Assembly (NCBI GenBank): GCA_947374705.1
Contig: CANCDA010000022.1
Location: 1-19,973 of the forward strand
Source of the DNA: Comamonadaceae bacterium
GTDB lineage: Bacteria > Pseudomonadota > Gammaproteobacteria > Burkholderiales > Burkholderiaceae_C
Direction of reading: 5' to 3'
Length of the DNA stretch: 19,973 nt
The translations under genes and the position numbers were made by a program. Within the stretch, counting starts at the first letter, position 1. Each line of letters opens with the position of its first letter. The notes below the pieces were generated by a model that did not search any database, was not told the DNA's origin, and saw nothing but the letters and a program-made list of their open reading frames with translations. Below are positions 10,141 to 16,599 of this stretch, piece by piece.

Positions 10141-10172
10141 AAAAATGGGCCCCGCAAAGGCCCATTTTTTTT
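10141..10172. terminator. Rho-independent terminator, probably bidirectional
   Basis: TGGGCC (10146-10151) pairs with GGCCCA (10159-10164) around a 7-nt loop. Flanking AAAAA and TTTTT extend the stem, and eight T follow on the plus strand. It ends rpoD transcription. The A-run on the other side means it can also end the convergent NIPSNAP gene, whose stop is 20 bp away. Confidence 0.92.
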
Positions 10173-10192
10173 ATGGCGCTTGGCCTATCGGC

Positions 10193-10516
10193 TTACACAG
10201 GGATCACCGACTTGATCAGCCGCGTCTCTTGCGCCGTGATCAGATGGGCTGAGGCTTGAAGGTAAGCCGGGAAATCCGGGTGCGCGTCACGCGCCTTGCA
10301 ACGCCGCTCAAAATCCGCCAGATCGTCATACGCCCACAGGTGCACAAACTGGTTCATCGGCCCCACCATGCTGGTGTAAAAGCCAAGGGGTGTGCCCAGG
10401 GTCTCCATCAGCGCTGGCAGCGCCATGCGGTTGAACACCTCCAAAAACTCAGGCATCTTGCGCAGGGCGATGGTGTAGGTGCGGTGGTCGATCAGGGGTT
10501 TGGTGGGATGGCTCAT
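10193..10516 (-). CDS. NIPSNAP family protein
   Basis: A small 107-residue ferredoxin-like (dimeric alpha-beta barrel) protein. The family pattern is visible: RTYTI near the start, a FLEVFNRMALPALMETLG helix, GFYTSMVGPMNQFVHLWAYDD, and DFERRC followed by HPDFPAYL. Bacterial NIPSNAP proteins are common but mostly of unknown function. An AGAGGA ribosome binding site lies 5-6 bases before ATG 10516. It sits 91 bp downstream of the MFS exporter on the same strand and may be read through from it. No substrate or partner can be named. Confidence 0.85.
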   Translation of the reverse strand: MSHPTKPLIDHRTYTIALRKMPEFLEVFNRMALPALMETLGTPLGFYTSMVGPMNQFVHLWAYDDLADFERRCKARDAHPDFPAYLQASAHLITAQETRLIKSVIPV

Positions 10517-10585
10517 CAGTTTTCCTCTTGTGGGCTTGGTTTGCAGGGTTATTGGGGCTTGTAGATTTTATTCCGGGGCGATCAC

Positions 10586-10620
10586 GTCATCCGGAAACGT
10601 CAACCGGTCATGTCATCCGG
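10586..10620. repeat. Three 9-bp direct repeats at 13-bp period
   Basis: GTCATCCGG (10586), GTCAACCGG (10599) and GTCATCCGG (10612) recur at exactly 13-bp steps across the 3' end of the MFS gene and the start of the gap before the NIPSNAP gene. The last unit includes codons before the MFS stop. Function unknown. Confidence 0.6.
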
Positions 10621-11810
10621 TCGCGCTGCGCCAAGGCCGGAAACAGCTTCAACCAAGACAGCGCAATCACCATCGTGCCCACACCCCCCAGCACCACCGA
10701 ACCTACCGGGCCAAACAGCTCGGCCGTCGCCCCGGATTCAAACTCACCGAGTTGATTGGACGCACCGATAAAGATGGAGTTGACGGCTGACACGCGACCT
10801 CGCATTTCGTCGGGCGTCTCAAGCTGCATGAGGGTCAGGCGCGTGACCACGCTGACGTTGTCGGCCGCGCCGGTGACGGCCAAGGCCAACATCGACAGGC
10901 CAATATGCGTGGACAGGCCAAACGCCAGCGTGGCCAGGCCAAACACGCCCACCGCCATCAACACACGCCGCCCCACCCAGCGCCGAATGGGCCAGCGCAT
11001 CAGCACCAGTGACATGAGCAGCGCGCCCATGGCGGGTGAGGCACGCAGCAGGCCCAAGCCCGCAGGCCCTGTATGCAAGATGTCGCGCGCATAGATCGGC
11101 AGCAAGGCGGTTGCACCGCCCAACAAGACCGCAAACAGATCCAGCGAAGTCGCACCCAGCAGCACTTTGCGCTGCCAGACAAAAGCCACGCCCGCCATCA
11201 CCGTAGCCCAGGTCGCCGCAAGCTGGGAGGGGCGATGGGTGTAGCGCACCGTCAGCACCAAGATACAAGCCACCAAGAGCAGCACGGCGCATGTGGCGTA
11301 AACGACGCTAGCCCCAGCCAGGTACAGCAAGCCCCCGAGCGCTGGCCCACTGATGACGGCCACCTGCTGGCCGCTGGAGCTCATCGCAATCGCGTGTTGC
11401 AAAAAACCTGGCGGCACCAGCATGGGCGTGAGCGACTGCTGTACGGGCATCTGAAAAGCACGAGCCATGCCCAGCAGAACCGACAAGCCAAAGATCAACT
11501 CCCGCGTCACATGGCCCCACTGTGTGGCCCCCACCAGCCAGGCCGCCACCACCGCCTGCGCTAACATGCAGGCCGCAAAGATGCGTCCACGGTGATACCG
11601 ATCCGCGAGATGCCCGCCGGGCAAGGTCATCAACAGCGCCGGGATGAACTGAAACAGCCCCACCAAACCCAAATCCCAAGCGCTGGAGGTGATGTCATAC
11701 ATGTGCCAGGCCACTGCCACCATGAGCATTTGATTGGCCATGACGCCCGCCAGACGGGCGAACCAGAAGCGGAGAAATTGGCGGTGAGCAAAGAGACTGC
11801 TTTTAGACAT
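10608..11810 (-). CDS. MFS transporter, EntS/MFS_3-like exporter
   Basis: A 400-residue major facilitator superfamily protein with about 12 hydrophobic segments. The loop 2-3 signature GGHLADRYHRGR is at residues 65-76, and a related RRWVGRRVLMAVG loop occurs in the second half. ETPDEMRGRVSAVNSIFIGASNQLGEFESG is characteristic of the MFS_3/EntS-like group, whose best known member exports enterobactin. No siderophore genes are nearby, so the substrate is unknown. The start has only a weak upstream purine stretch. The tRNA-Lys terminator lies 35 bp upstream, so this gene probably has its own promoter or relies on readthrough. Confidence 0.88.
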   Translation of the reverse strand: MSKSSLFAHRQFLRFWFARLAGVMANQMLMVAVAWHMYDITSSAWDLGLVGLFQFIPALLMTLPGGHLADRYHRGRIFAACMLAQAVVAAWLVGATQWGHVTRELIFGLSVLLGMARAFQMPVQQSLTPMLVPPGFLQHAIAMSSSGQQVAVISGPALGGLLYLAGASVVYATCAVLLLVACILVLTVRYTHRPSQLAATWATVMAGVAFVWQRKVLLGATSLDLFAVLLGGATALLPIYARDILHTGPAGLGLLRASPAMGALLMSLVLMRWPIRRWVGRRVLMAVGVFGLATLAFGLSTHIGLSMLALAVTGAADNVSVVTRLTLMQLETPDEMRGRVSAVNSIFIGASNQLGEFESGATAELFGPVGSVVLGGVGTMVIALSWLKLFPALAQRDRMT

Positions 11811-11845
11811 ATATTCTGCACTGTAACGCCAGGATTTAAATAGCG

Positions 11846-11880
11846 AAAAAGCCCCGTAACCGTAAGGCTACGAGGCTTTA
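11846..11880 (-). terminator. Rho-independent terminator after tRNA-Lys
   Basis: Bases 11848-11858 and 11869-11879 form an 11-bp stem with one mismatch and a 10-nt loop. On the minus strand the stem is followed by five T. It lies just 3' of the tRNA and separates it from the MFS gene. Confidence 0.8.
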
Positions 11881-11886
11881 AATACT

Positions 11887-11962
11887 TGGTGGGACGTGCG
11901 GGGGTCGAACCCACGACAAACGGATTAAAAGTCCGCTGCTCTACCAACTGAGCTAACGTCCC
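11887..11962 (-). tRNA. tRNA-Lys (anticodon UUU)
   Basis: A complete 76-nt tRNA with encoded CCA. The acceptor stem GGGACGT/ACGTCCC has 7 bp, the D-arm is GCTC/GAGC with AGTTGGTAGA, the anticodon loop is CTTTTAA on a GCGGA/TCCGT stem, and the T-arm loop is TTCGACC. Anticodon UUU and A37 make it a lysine tRNA that normally carries t6A37. The tcdA gene, whose product cyclises t6A, lies 71 bp upstream on the same strand. Confidence 0.98.
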
Positions 11963-11988
11963 ATCACTGGTGAAACACTTGTTTAGTG

Positions 11989-11999
11989 TGCTCTACCAA
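11989..11999 (-). repeat. 11-nt copy of tRNA D-arm in tRNA-Lys leader
   Basis: TTGGTAGAGCA (minus strand) at 11999-11989 is identical to the D-arm segment of tRNA-Lys at 11947-11937, exactly 52 bp away. The leader also ends with TTTCACCA about 20 nt later, which resembles a tRNA 3' end. It may be the remnant of a second tRNA gene. Confidence 0.5.
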
Positions 12000-12006
12000 G
12001 CCTCAA

Positions 12007-12012
12007 ATTATA
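12007..12012 (-). promoter_or_regulatory. Possible -10 element for tRNA-Lys
   Basis: A perfect TATAAT on the minus strand, 44 bp before the tRNA 5' end. The -35 region is poor (TTTAAA lies 20 bp upstream), so the tRNA may instead be processed from the tcdA transcript. Confidence 0.4.
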
Positions 12013-12033
12013 ACTGTAAATTTCTCGCATTCT

Positions 12034-12789
12034 TTAAACACGCGAAGAAATTTCATTCATCATCCATCCGGCAGCACATTGACCAAAGGTCGCCGTCACA
12101 GACACCAATGAACCATAGCCACTACAGTTGAGGGAGCCATCACCCTCGATGGCACATGAAGCGTCAGGTGGGCTCACGGCTTCACGACTAAAAACACCGG
12201 TGATTCCGATTTTTTTCCCTTCGCGCGCTGCGCCGTGTTCCTTGCGTAAACGATAGCGGAGTTGGGCCAGCAAAGGATCGTGTGTGATGCTGCTTAAATC
12301 ATCAATATCCACCTTGTGCGCCAAGCGTTTGCCGCCTGCAGCGCCCACAGTCATGAAACTGATTTTATTGTGAAGCGCCCAGGCGGCCATGGCCGTCTTG
12401 GCGCGCATTTGGTCACAGGCGTCGATTACACCCTTCACCCCAGCGGGCAGCAGTGCAGGCCAGTTGCCGGGCTCCACAAACTCTTCAATGCAATCAACTT
12501 CACACGCGGGGTTGATCTGTGCAATGCGGTCGCGCATGGCCAGCACTTTGGCTTGTCCCAGCGTGGGCTCCAGCGCGTGAATTTGCCGATTGATATTGGA
12601 TTCGGCGATGTGGTCCAAGTCAATCAAGGTCAAGCGCCCCACCCCACTGCGTGCCAGGGCTTCCACCGCCCACGAGCCCACGCCACCGATGCCGACCACC
12701 GCAATGTGTGCGCCTCGGATGCGCTGCGCCCCCACCACGCCGTACAAGCGGGCAAGCCCGCCAAAGCGGCGTTCTTCGTCAATCATCAT
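12034..12789 (-). CDS. tcdA: tRNA threonylcarbamoyladenosine dehydratase (TcdA/CsdL)
   Basis: A 251-residue E1-like (ThiF-fold) enzyme that uses ATP to cyclise t6A37 to ct6A37 in tRNAs reading ANN codons. The nucleotide-binding GIGGVGS is at residues 33-39, followed by SGVGRLTLIDLDHIAESNINRQIHAL, the TcdA-type adenylation signature. The tail (CSGYGSLVSVTATFGQCAAGWMMNEI) matches the family C-terminus. E. coli TcdA is 268 residues, so the size is normal. The frame is open upstream into the transporter gene, but ATG ATG at 12789/12786 begins the conserved region. The start lies 7 bp after the transporter stop, suggesting coupling. It precedes tRNA-Lys(UUU), an expected substrate. In E. coli the activity is helped by CsdA/CsdE sulfur-transfer proteins, which are not in this window. 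Confidence 0.93.
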   Translation of the reverse strand: MMIDEERRFGGLARLYGVVGAQRIRGAHIAVVGIGGVGSWAVEALARSGVGRLTLIDLDHIAESNINRQIHALEPTLGQAKVLAMRDRIAQINPACEVDCIEEFVEPGNWPALLPAGVKGVIDACDQMRAKTAMAAWALHNKISFMTVGAAGGKRLAHKVDIDDLSSITHDPLLAQLRYRLRKEHGAAREGKKIGITGVFSREAVSPPDASCAIEGDGSLNCSGYGSLVSVTATFGQCAAGWMMNEISSRV

Positions 12790-12796
12790 GGGGCAA

Positions 12797-13912
12797 TTAC
12801 GCGGAATGCTCGATGCGCCACGATTGGTATTTAAACGCCGCCACCGCGCCAGCGATGATTGCGAAAAGTGCCACAAAACTGGTCAAACCCAAGGTGGCAA
12901 TGCCAGACAAGCCCTGCCCCACCGTGCAGCCCATGGCGGTCACGCCGCCCACACCCATCATGACGGCACCGACCAGGTGATTGCCTACGTCTTCGGTGCT
13001 GCCAAAGCCTTCCCAACGAAAACTGCGGGTCGTCAGGGCGCTGATGGTTGAGCCCACGATGACGCCCAGCACAGAAACAATGCCCAGAGTCAACACCTTG
13101 CTCTTGTCGCTGAAGAACAGCAACCAGTCCATCGTGTAAGCCACGGGTGAGACAAAGCTCAGGGCCTCTGCCCGACCTGAATTGGTGGTTAAAAAGACCT
13201 CATTCAAGGTTTCAGGGTGCTCTGCCACATAGCCCAGGTGTCCGCTGACCCACCACATGGCAACGATGATGGCCCCAATGCCCAAGCCGGCCAGCAAGTT
13301 GTCAATTCGGCAAAATTCGGAGCCCATCAAGGCCCAAGTCATGAGCCCCCCGCCGATGAGAAGACCCAACACCAAGCCCACCATCGTTGGCTTTAAGCCC
13401 AAGACAGCGGCTAAGAGATGCGGCAGGTTGGCAACGGTGACGAAATCAACCGTCACCAAGTCAACGCTTGCCACACGCGCGACAGCCGTGATGCCCTTGA
13501 GAGTGGCAAAGGCCGACAGGCCCAAGACCACCATCACAATCAAGGACTTGAGGTTGCCGCTGCCCACGCGCACCAGTGTTTTGCTGCCGCAGCCCGAGGC
13601 TAGCACCATGCCAAAGCCAAACAGTGCACCCCCCACAAGACCCGAGAGCCAGAACCAGCGGTTGCTGGCGTGGATGGTTTTGGAAGCGTCAATCTGGCCG
13701 GTATAGGCCAGCAAGGCGAAGCCCACCATGGCCACACCAATGGCCAAACCCCACTGACGCATGCGCGTCCAGTCGCCCATGTTGACCACATCGCTGATGG
13801 CCCCCATGGTGCAGAAATGGGTGCGCTGGGTGATGACGCCAAAGACGAGCGACAACAAAAAAGCGGCCGCCAGGACTTGGGTGGTGAGAGTGGTGAGTTC
13901 AGAGACTTGCAT
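12797..13912 (-). CDS. YeeE/YedE family thiosulfate transporter (TsuA-like)
   Basis: A 371-residue inner-membrane protein with about 10 hydrophobic segments. It has the YeeE/YedE pattern of cysteine-containing half-helices: THFCTMGAISD (C34), LASGCGSKTLVRVGSGN (C108), and TAMGCTVGQGLSGI (C329). C201 lies in SEFCRID. Members of the TsuA group import thiosulfate, with conserved cysteines lining the path, so this is probably a sulfur-compound importer feeding cysteine or Fe-S synthesis (inference). ATG 13912 is the only plausible start for the first membrane segment, yet it lies inside a 12-bp perfect hairpin and has no Shine-Dalgarno. It is 52 bp downstream of cpoB and 7 bp upstream of tcdA. 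No TusA-like small protein is visible next to it. Confidence 0.9.
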   Translation of the reverse strand: MQVSELTTLTTQVLAAAFLLSLVFGVITQRTHFCTMGAISDVVNMGDWTRMRQWGLAIGVAMVGFALLAYTGQIDASKTIHASNRWFWLSGLVGGALFGFGMVLASGCGSKTLVRVGSGNLKSLIVMVVLGLSAFATLKGITAVARVASVDLVTVDFVTVANLPHLLAAVLGLKPTMVGLVLGLLIGGGLMTWALMGSEFCRIDNLLAGLGIGAIIVAMWWVSGHLGYVAEHPETLNEVFLTTNSGRAEALSFVSPVAYTMDWLLFFSDKSKVLTLGIVSVLGVIVGSTISALTTRSFRWEGFGSTEDVGNHLVGAVMMGVGGVTAMGCTVGQGLSGIATLGLTSFVALFAIIAGAVAAFKYQSWRIEHSA

Positions 13913-13936
13913 GCCCGAATTTTAGGGCATGCAAGT
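13905..13936 (-). promoter_or_regulatory. 12-bp perfect hairpin enclosing transporter start codon
   Basis: ACTTGCATGCCC (13905-13916) and GGGCATGCAAGT (13925-13936) are perfect inverted copies around an 8-nt spacer. In the minus-strand mRNA the transporter AUG (13912-13910) falls in the 3' arm. The 5' arm contains a second AUG followed by CCC UAA, a two-codon frame. There is no T-run after the stem, so it is not a typical terminator. It could control translation, protect the mRNA end, or be a DNA operator. Confidence 0.6.
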
Positions 13937-13964
13937 TGCACCGACAGCGCTGCTTATTTGACGC

Positions 13965-14741
13965 TTATTTGAGACGAGTCAGACGCTCTTTGGCTGCGGA
14001 AGCGGCCTCAGACTGGGGGTAGGCCTTGAGCAGGTCTTCCAGCGTCTTTTTGGCGGCCTTGTTGTCTTTGAGTTCTAACTGGCAATTGGCAATAGACAAC
14101 ACAGCTTCAGGCGCACGCAGGTGGTCTGGCGCTTGCGCCAGCAAAGCTCGGAAGTTCAGCACAGCCTCCTTGTAGTCACGCATGGCGTAACGTGCATTGC
14201 CCAGCCAGAAGTTGGCCGAAGGCCCATAACCGCTTTGTCCATAGCGGCGAATAAAGTCAAAGAAGGCCACTTGCGCAGCGGCAAAATCACCCTTGCGAAA
14301 GACCGCCAAGGCCGATTCAAAGTCACGCTTCTCCGCCGGGTCGGCCAAAAACTCGCGCCCATCCACGGTGACCTTGGTCGGCTCAATTTTGCGCAGTCGG
14401 TCGTCCACGCCCTGAGCCACATCTTTTTGCTGACGCTGCAACTCAGACACGCTGCGGGTAAGCTCTTCGTTCTGGCCCCGCATTTTTGACAAGTCAGAAC
14501 GCAAAGCTTCAATCTGGTTTTGCAACTCCACCAAACTACGGCGCAGCTGCGCGGCTTCTTCCGTCGTTCGGCGGGACTCGTCAACGGTCTGGGTTTGGGC
14601 GTCTTTGCGAACCGAATCAATCCGCTGGCGTAAATCCAAAATCGCACGGCGCGCCTCATCGTCGTCAAACAAGCCTGCGTGAGCCGCGCCCAAGGCGCAG
14701 CCCGACAACAAGACGGCGGCAATTCGCACTCGCATGTTCAT
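13965..14741 (-). CDS. cpoB: Cell division coordinator CpoB / YbgF (Tol-Pal system)
   Basis: A 258-residue periplasmic protein that links Tol-Pal with peptidoglycan synthesis at the septum. From ATG 14741 it has a signal peptide (MNMRVRIAAVLLSGCALGAAHA then GLFDDDEARR). A coiled coil spans about residues 30-120 (RQRIDSVRKD to LQRQQKDVAQ), giving the trimerisation region. The C-terminal half holds TPR repeats starting at FESALAVFRKGDFAAAQVAFFDFIRRY, as in other CpoB proteins. The frame is open further upstream into pal, but those extra residues have no signal-peptide character. It follows pal by 19 bp in the usual tolB-pal-cpoB order. ATG 14735 is an alternative start two codons later. Confidence 0.94.
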   Translation of the reverse strand: MNMRVRIAAVLLSGCALGAAHAGLFDDDEARRAILDLRQRIDSVRKDAQTQTVDESRRTTEEAAQLRRSLVELQNQIEALRSDLSKMRGQNEELTRSVSELQRQQKDVAQGVDDRLRKIEPTKVTVDGREFLADPAEKRDFESALAVFRKGDFAAAQVAFFDFIRRYGQSGYGPSANFWLGNARYAMRDYKEAVLNFRALLAQAPDHLRAPEAVLSIANCQLELKDNKAAKKTLEDLLKAYPQSEAASAAKERLTRLK

Positions 14742-14760
14742 GGTCGTGGGGCTCAGTGGC

Positions 14761-15291
14761 TTAACGGTAAGAAATTTCGGCTCGGCGATTTTTAGCCAAC
14801 GATGCTTCGTCAGCACCCGCAACCATCGGTTTTTCTTTGCCAAAGCTCACGGCTTCCATCTGGCTGTCAGCCACACCCAAGAGGCCCAAGGCGCGACGCA
14901 CGGCTTCAGCGCGTTTTTGACCCAACGCCAAGTTGTACTCACGGCCACCACGCTCGTCGGTGTGGCCTTCAATGACCACTTTGCGGTTTTTGTCGGCTTT
15001 GATCAGACGGGCATTGGACTCCACCAGCGCTTGAGATTCGGCCTTGATTGCAAAACTGTCGTAGTCAAAATACACCAAGCGTGCGCTGACGGGCAAGGTA
15101 TCGGTTGAAGACTTGCCTACTTCCAGCGAGGGCACATTGCTCTTACCCATGGCGTTATCCATCGGTGTTGAATTACCCGTGGTTGACCCCGTACGGTCTT
15201 CAACCGGGGCTTTGTCCAGCTTGACGGCAGAGCTGCAAGCGGCCAGCAGTGCTGTAGCACCCAAAATCAAAATCCATTTTTTCCTGTTCAT
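14761..15291 (-). CDS. pal: Peptidoglycan-associated lipoprotein Pal
   Basis: A 176-residue outer-membrane lipoprotein that anchors the envelope to peptidoglycan and interacts with TolB and TolA. The signal sequence ends in the lipobox LAAC with Cys19 as the lipidated residue and Ser at +2, consistent with outer-membrane sorting. A flexible Ser/Thr linker of about 50 residues precedes the OmpA-like peptidoglycan-binding domain. That domain shows VYFDYDSFAIK, VVIEGHTDERGGREYNLALGQKRAEAV and, at the end, KNRRAEISYR. A GGAG ribosome binding site lies about 9 bases before the ATG. It is 35 bp after tolB and 19 bp before cpoB, so co-transcription is expected. Confidence 0.97.
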   Translation of the reverse strand: MNRKKWILILGATALLAACSSAVKLDKAPVEDRTGSTTGNSTPMDNAMGKSNVPSLEVGKSSTDTLPVSARLVYFDYDSFAIKAESQALVESNARLIKADKNRKVVIEGHTDERGGREYNLALGQKRAEAVRRALGLLGVADSQMEAVSFGKEKPMVAGADEASLAKNRRAEISYR

Positions 15292-15326
15292 GTTGACAAC
15301 TCCAGTTAAATAAAAAATCAGTTCAC

Positions 15327-16592
15327 TTACTTCTGAAACGGGCTCCAGTCCGGCTCCCGAATATCCCCACCCTTACCTGCCAAACGGGCTTTGATTTTGC
15401 CGTCCAGCGTGCTGGTCATGAGCGCCTCTTTGTCCTGCTGCTTGGTGGCATACACGATCAGGCGTCCGTTGGGTGAAAAACTGGGGCTCTCGTCTGCTGT
15501 TGTATCCGTGATGGCCGTGGCCTGCCCCGTGGCAAACGACATCAAATGCAATTTGAAAGCCCCGTTGATGCGGGAAATATAAGCCAACCAGCGCCCATCC
15601 GGGCTGATGGCCGGTGAAATGTTGTAGGTGCCGGTGAAGCTCACTCGCTCAGCCGCGCCCCCGCTTGCAGGCATGCGATAGATTTGCGGGCTGCCGCCTC
15701 GGTCGCTGACAAAATAAATGCTGCTCCCGTCAGGGGCGTGAACGGGCTCTGTATCGATGCTGGAGGATTGGGTCAATCGACGAGGCTCACCACCGTTCAC
15801 ATCAATTGAGTAGAGTTGAGAGCCACCATCGCGACTGAGTGTGAGCGTCAGCGTGCGGCTATCGGGTGCCCAAGCGGGGGCGCTGTTGGAGCCACGAAAA
15901 TTGGCCACCAAACGGCGCTTACCGGTCGCCACCGTGTGCACATAGACCACCGGCTTACGTGATTCAAAAGACACATAAGCCAACTGAGACCCGTTGGGTG
16001 ACCAGGCGGGTGAAATGATGGGCTCTGGGCTGCTCAGGGCTGACTGCGCGTTTTCTCCATCGGCATCGGCGACCCAAAGGTCAAAGCGTTGCGAAGATTT
16101 CGTCACGTAGGCGATACGGGTTGAAAAAACGCCTTTATCGCCGGTTAACTTCTCATAAACGAAGTCTGAAATTCGGTGCGCGGCGAGACGTAAATCACCT
16201 TGCACAACGACGTAGCCGTCACGGCCAATGTCTTGTCCACGCACCACGTCCCACAGGCGAAAACGCACGTCGTAACGGCCATCGGCCAAGCGCGTGACGC
16301 TGCCTGTGAGCAATGAATCGGCATTCTTCTGGCGCCACACCGACAGGTCGGGGCGCGCGCTTTCATCCAGAGAAGCACCCGCCACATCCACCAGACGGAA
16401 CTGGCCGCTGCGCTCCAAATCAGCCTGCACAATTTGTGCAATTTTTTGGGGCGCCGCATCTTCCCCCCGAAAGGGTGCAACGGCAATGGGCAACTGGGTC
16501 AAACCGACCCCAGAGACCTCCACACGGAACTGAGCCCAGACGGGCAGACAGACCAAAGCGGTCATCAAAGTTAAAAAATAGCGCTTCATCAT
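15327..16592 (-). CDS. tolB: Tol-Pal system protein TolB
   Basis: Periplasmic beta-propeller protein of the Tol-Pal envelope-constriction machine, 421 residues from ATG 16592. The signal peptide is MMKRYFLTLMTALVCLPVWAQ. An N-terminal alpha/beta domain (LPIAVAPFRGED to ISDFVYEKLTGDKGVFSTRIAYV) is followed by WD40-like PD40 repeats: PAWSPNGSQLAYVS, PAWAPDSRTLTLTLS, PVHAPDGSSIYFVSDRGGSPQIYR, PAISPDGRWLAYIS and PSFSPNGRLIVYAT. All expected repeats are present. The open frame extends 39 bases upstream into the glycosyltransferase gene, but the ATG ATG pair at 16592/16589 gives the signal peptide. It starts 7 bp after the glycosyltransferase stop. tolQ, tolR and tolA, the usual upstream partners, are not in this window. 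Confidence 0.97.
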   Translation of the reverse strand: MMKRYFLTLMTALVCLPVWAQFRVEVSGVGLTQLPIAVAPFRGEDAAPQKIAQIVQADLERSGQFRLVDVAGASLDESARPDLSVWRQKNADSLLTGSVTRLADGRYDVRFRLWDVVRGQDIGRDGYVVVQGDLRLAAHRISDFVYEKLTGDKGVFSTRIAYVTKSSQRFDLWVADADGENAQSALSSPEPIISPAWSPNGSQLAYVSFESRKPVVYVHTVATGKRRLVANFRGSNSAPAWAPDSRTLTLTLSRDGGSQLYSIDVNGGEPRRLTQSSSIDTEPVHAPDGSSIYFVSDRGGSPQIYRMPASGGAAERVSFTGTYNISPAISPDGRWLAYISRINGAFKLHLMSFATGQATAITDTTADESPSFSPNGRLIVYATKQQDKEALMTSTLDGKIKARLAGKGGDIREPDWSPFQK

Positions 16593-16599
16593 GGCTTGA

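Noticed and set aside
13905..13936. Reading the hairpin as the terminator of tolB-pal-cpoB
   Set aside because: No T-run follows the stem on the minus strand, and the transporter start codon lies inside it.
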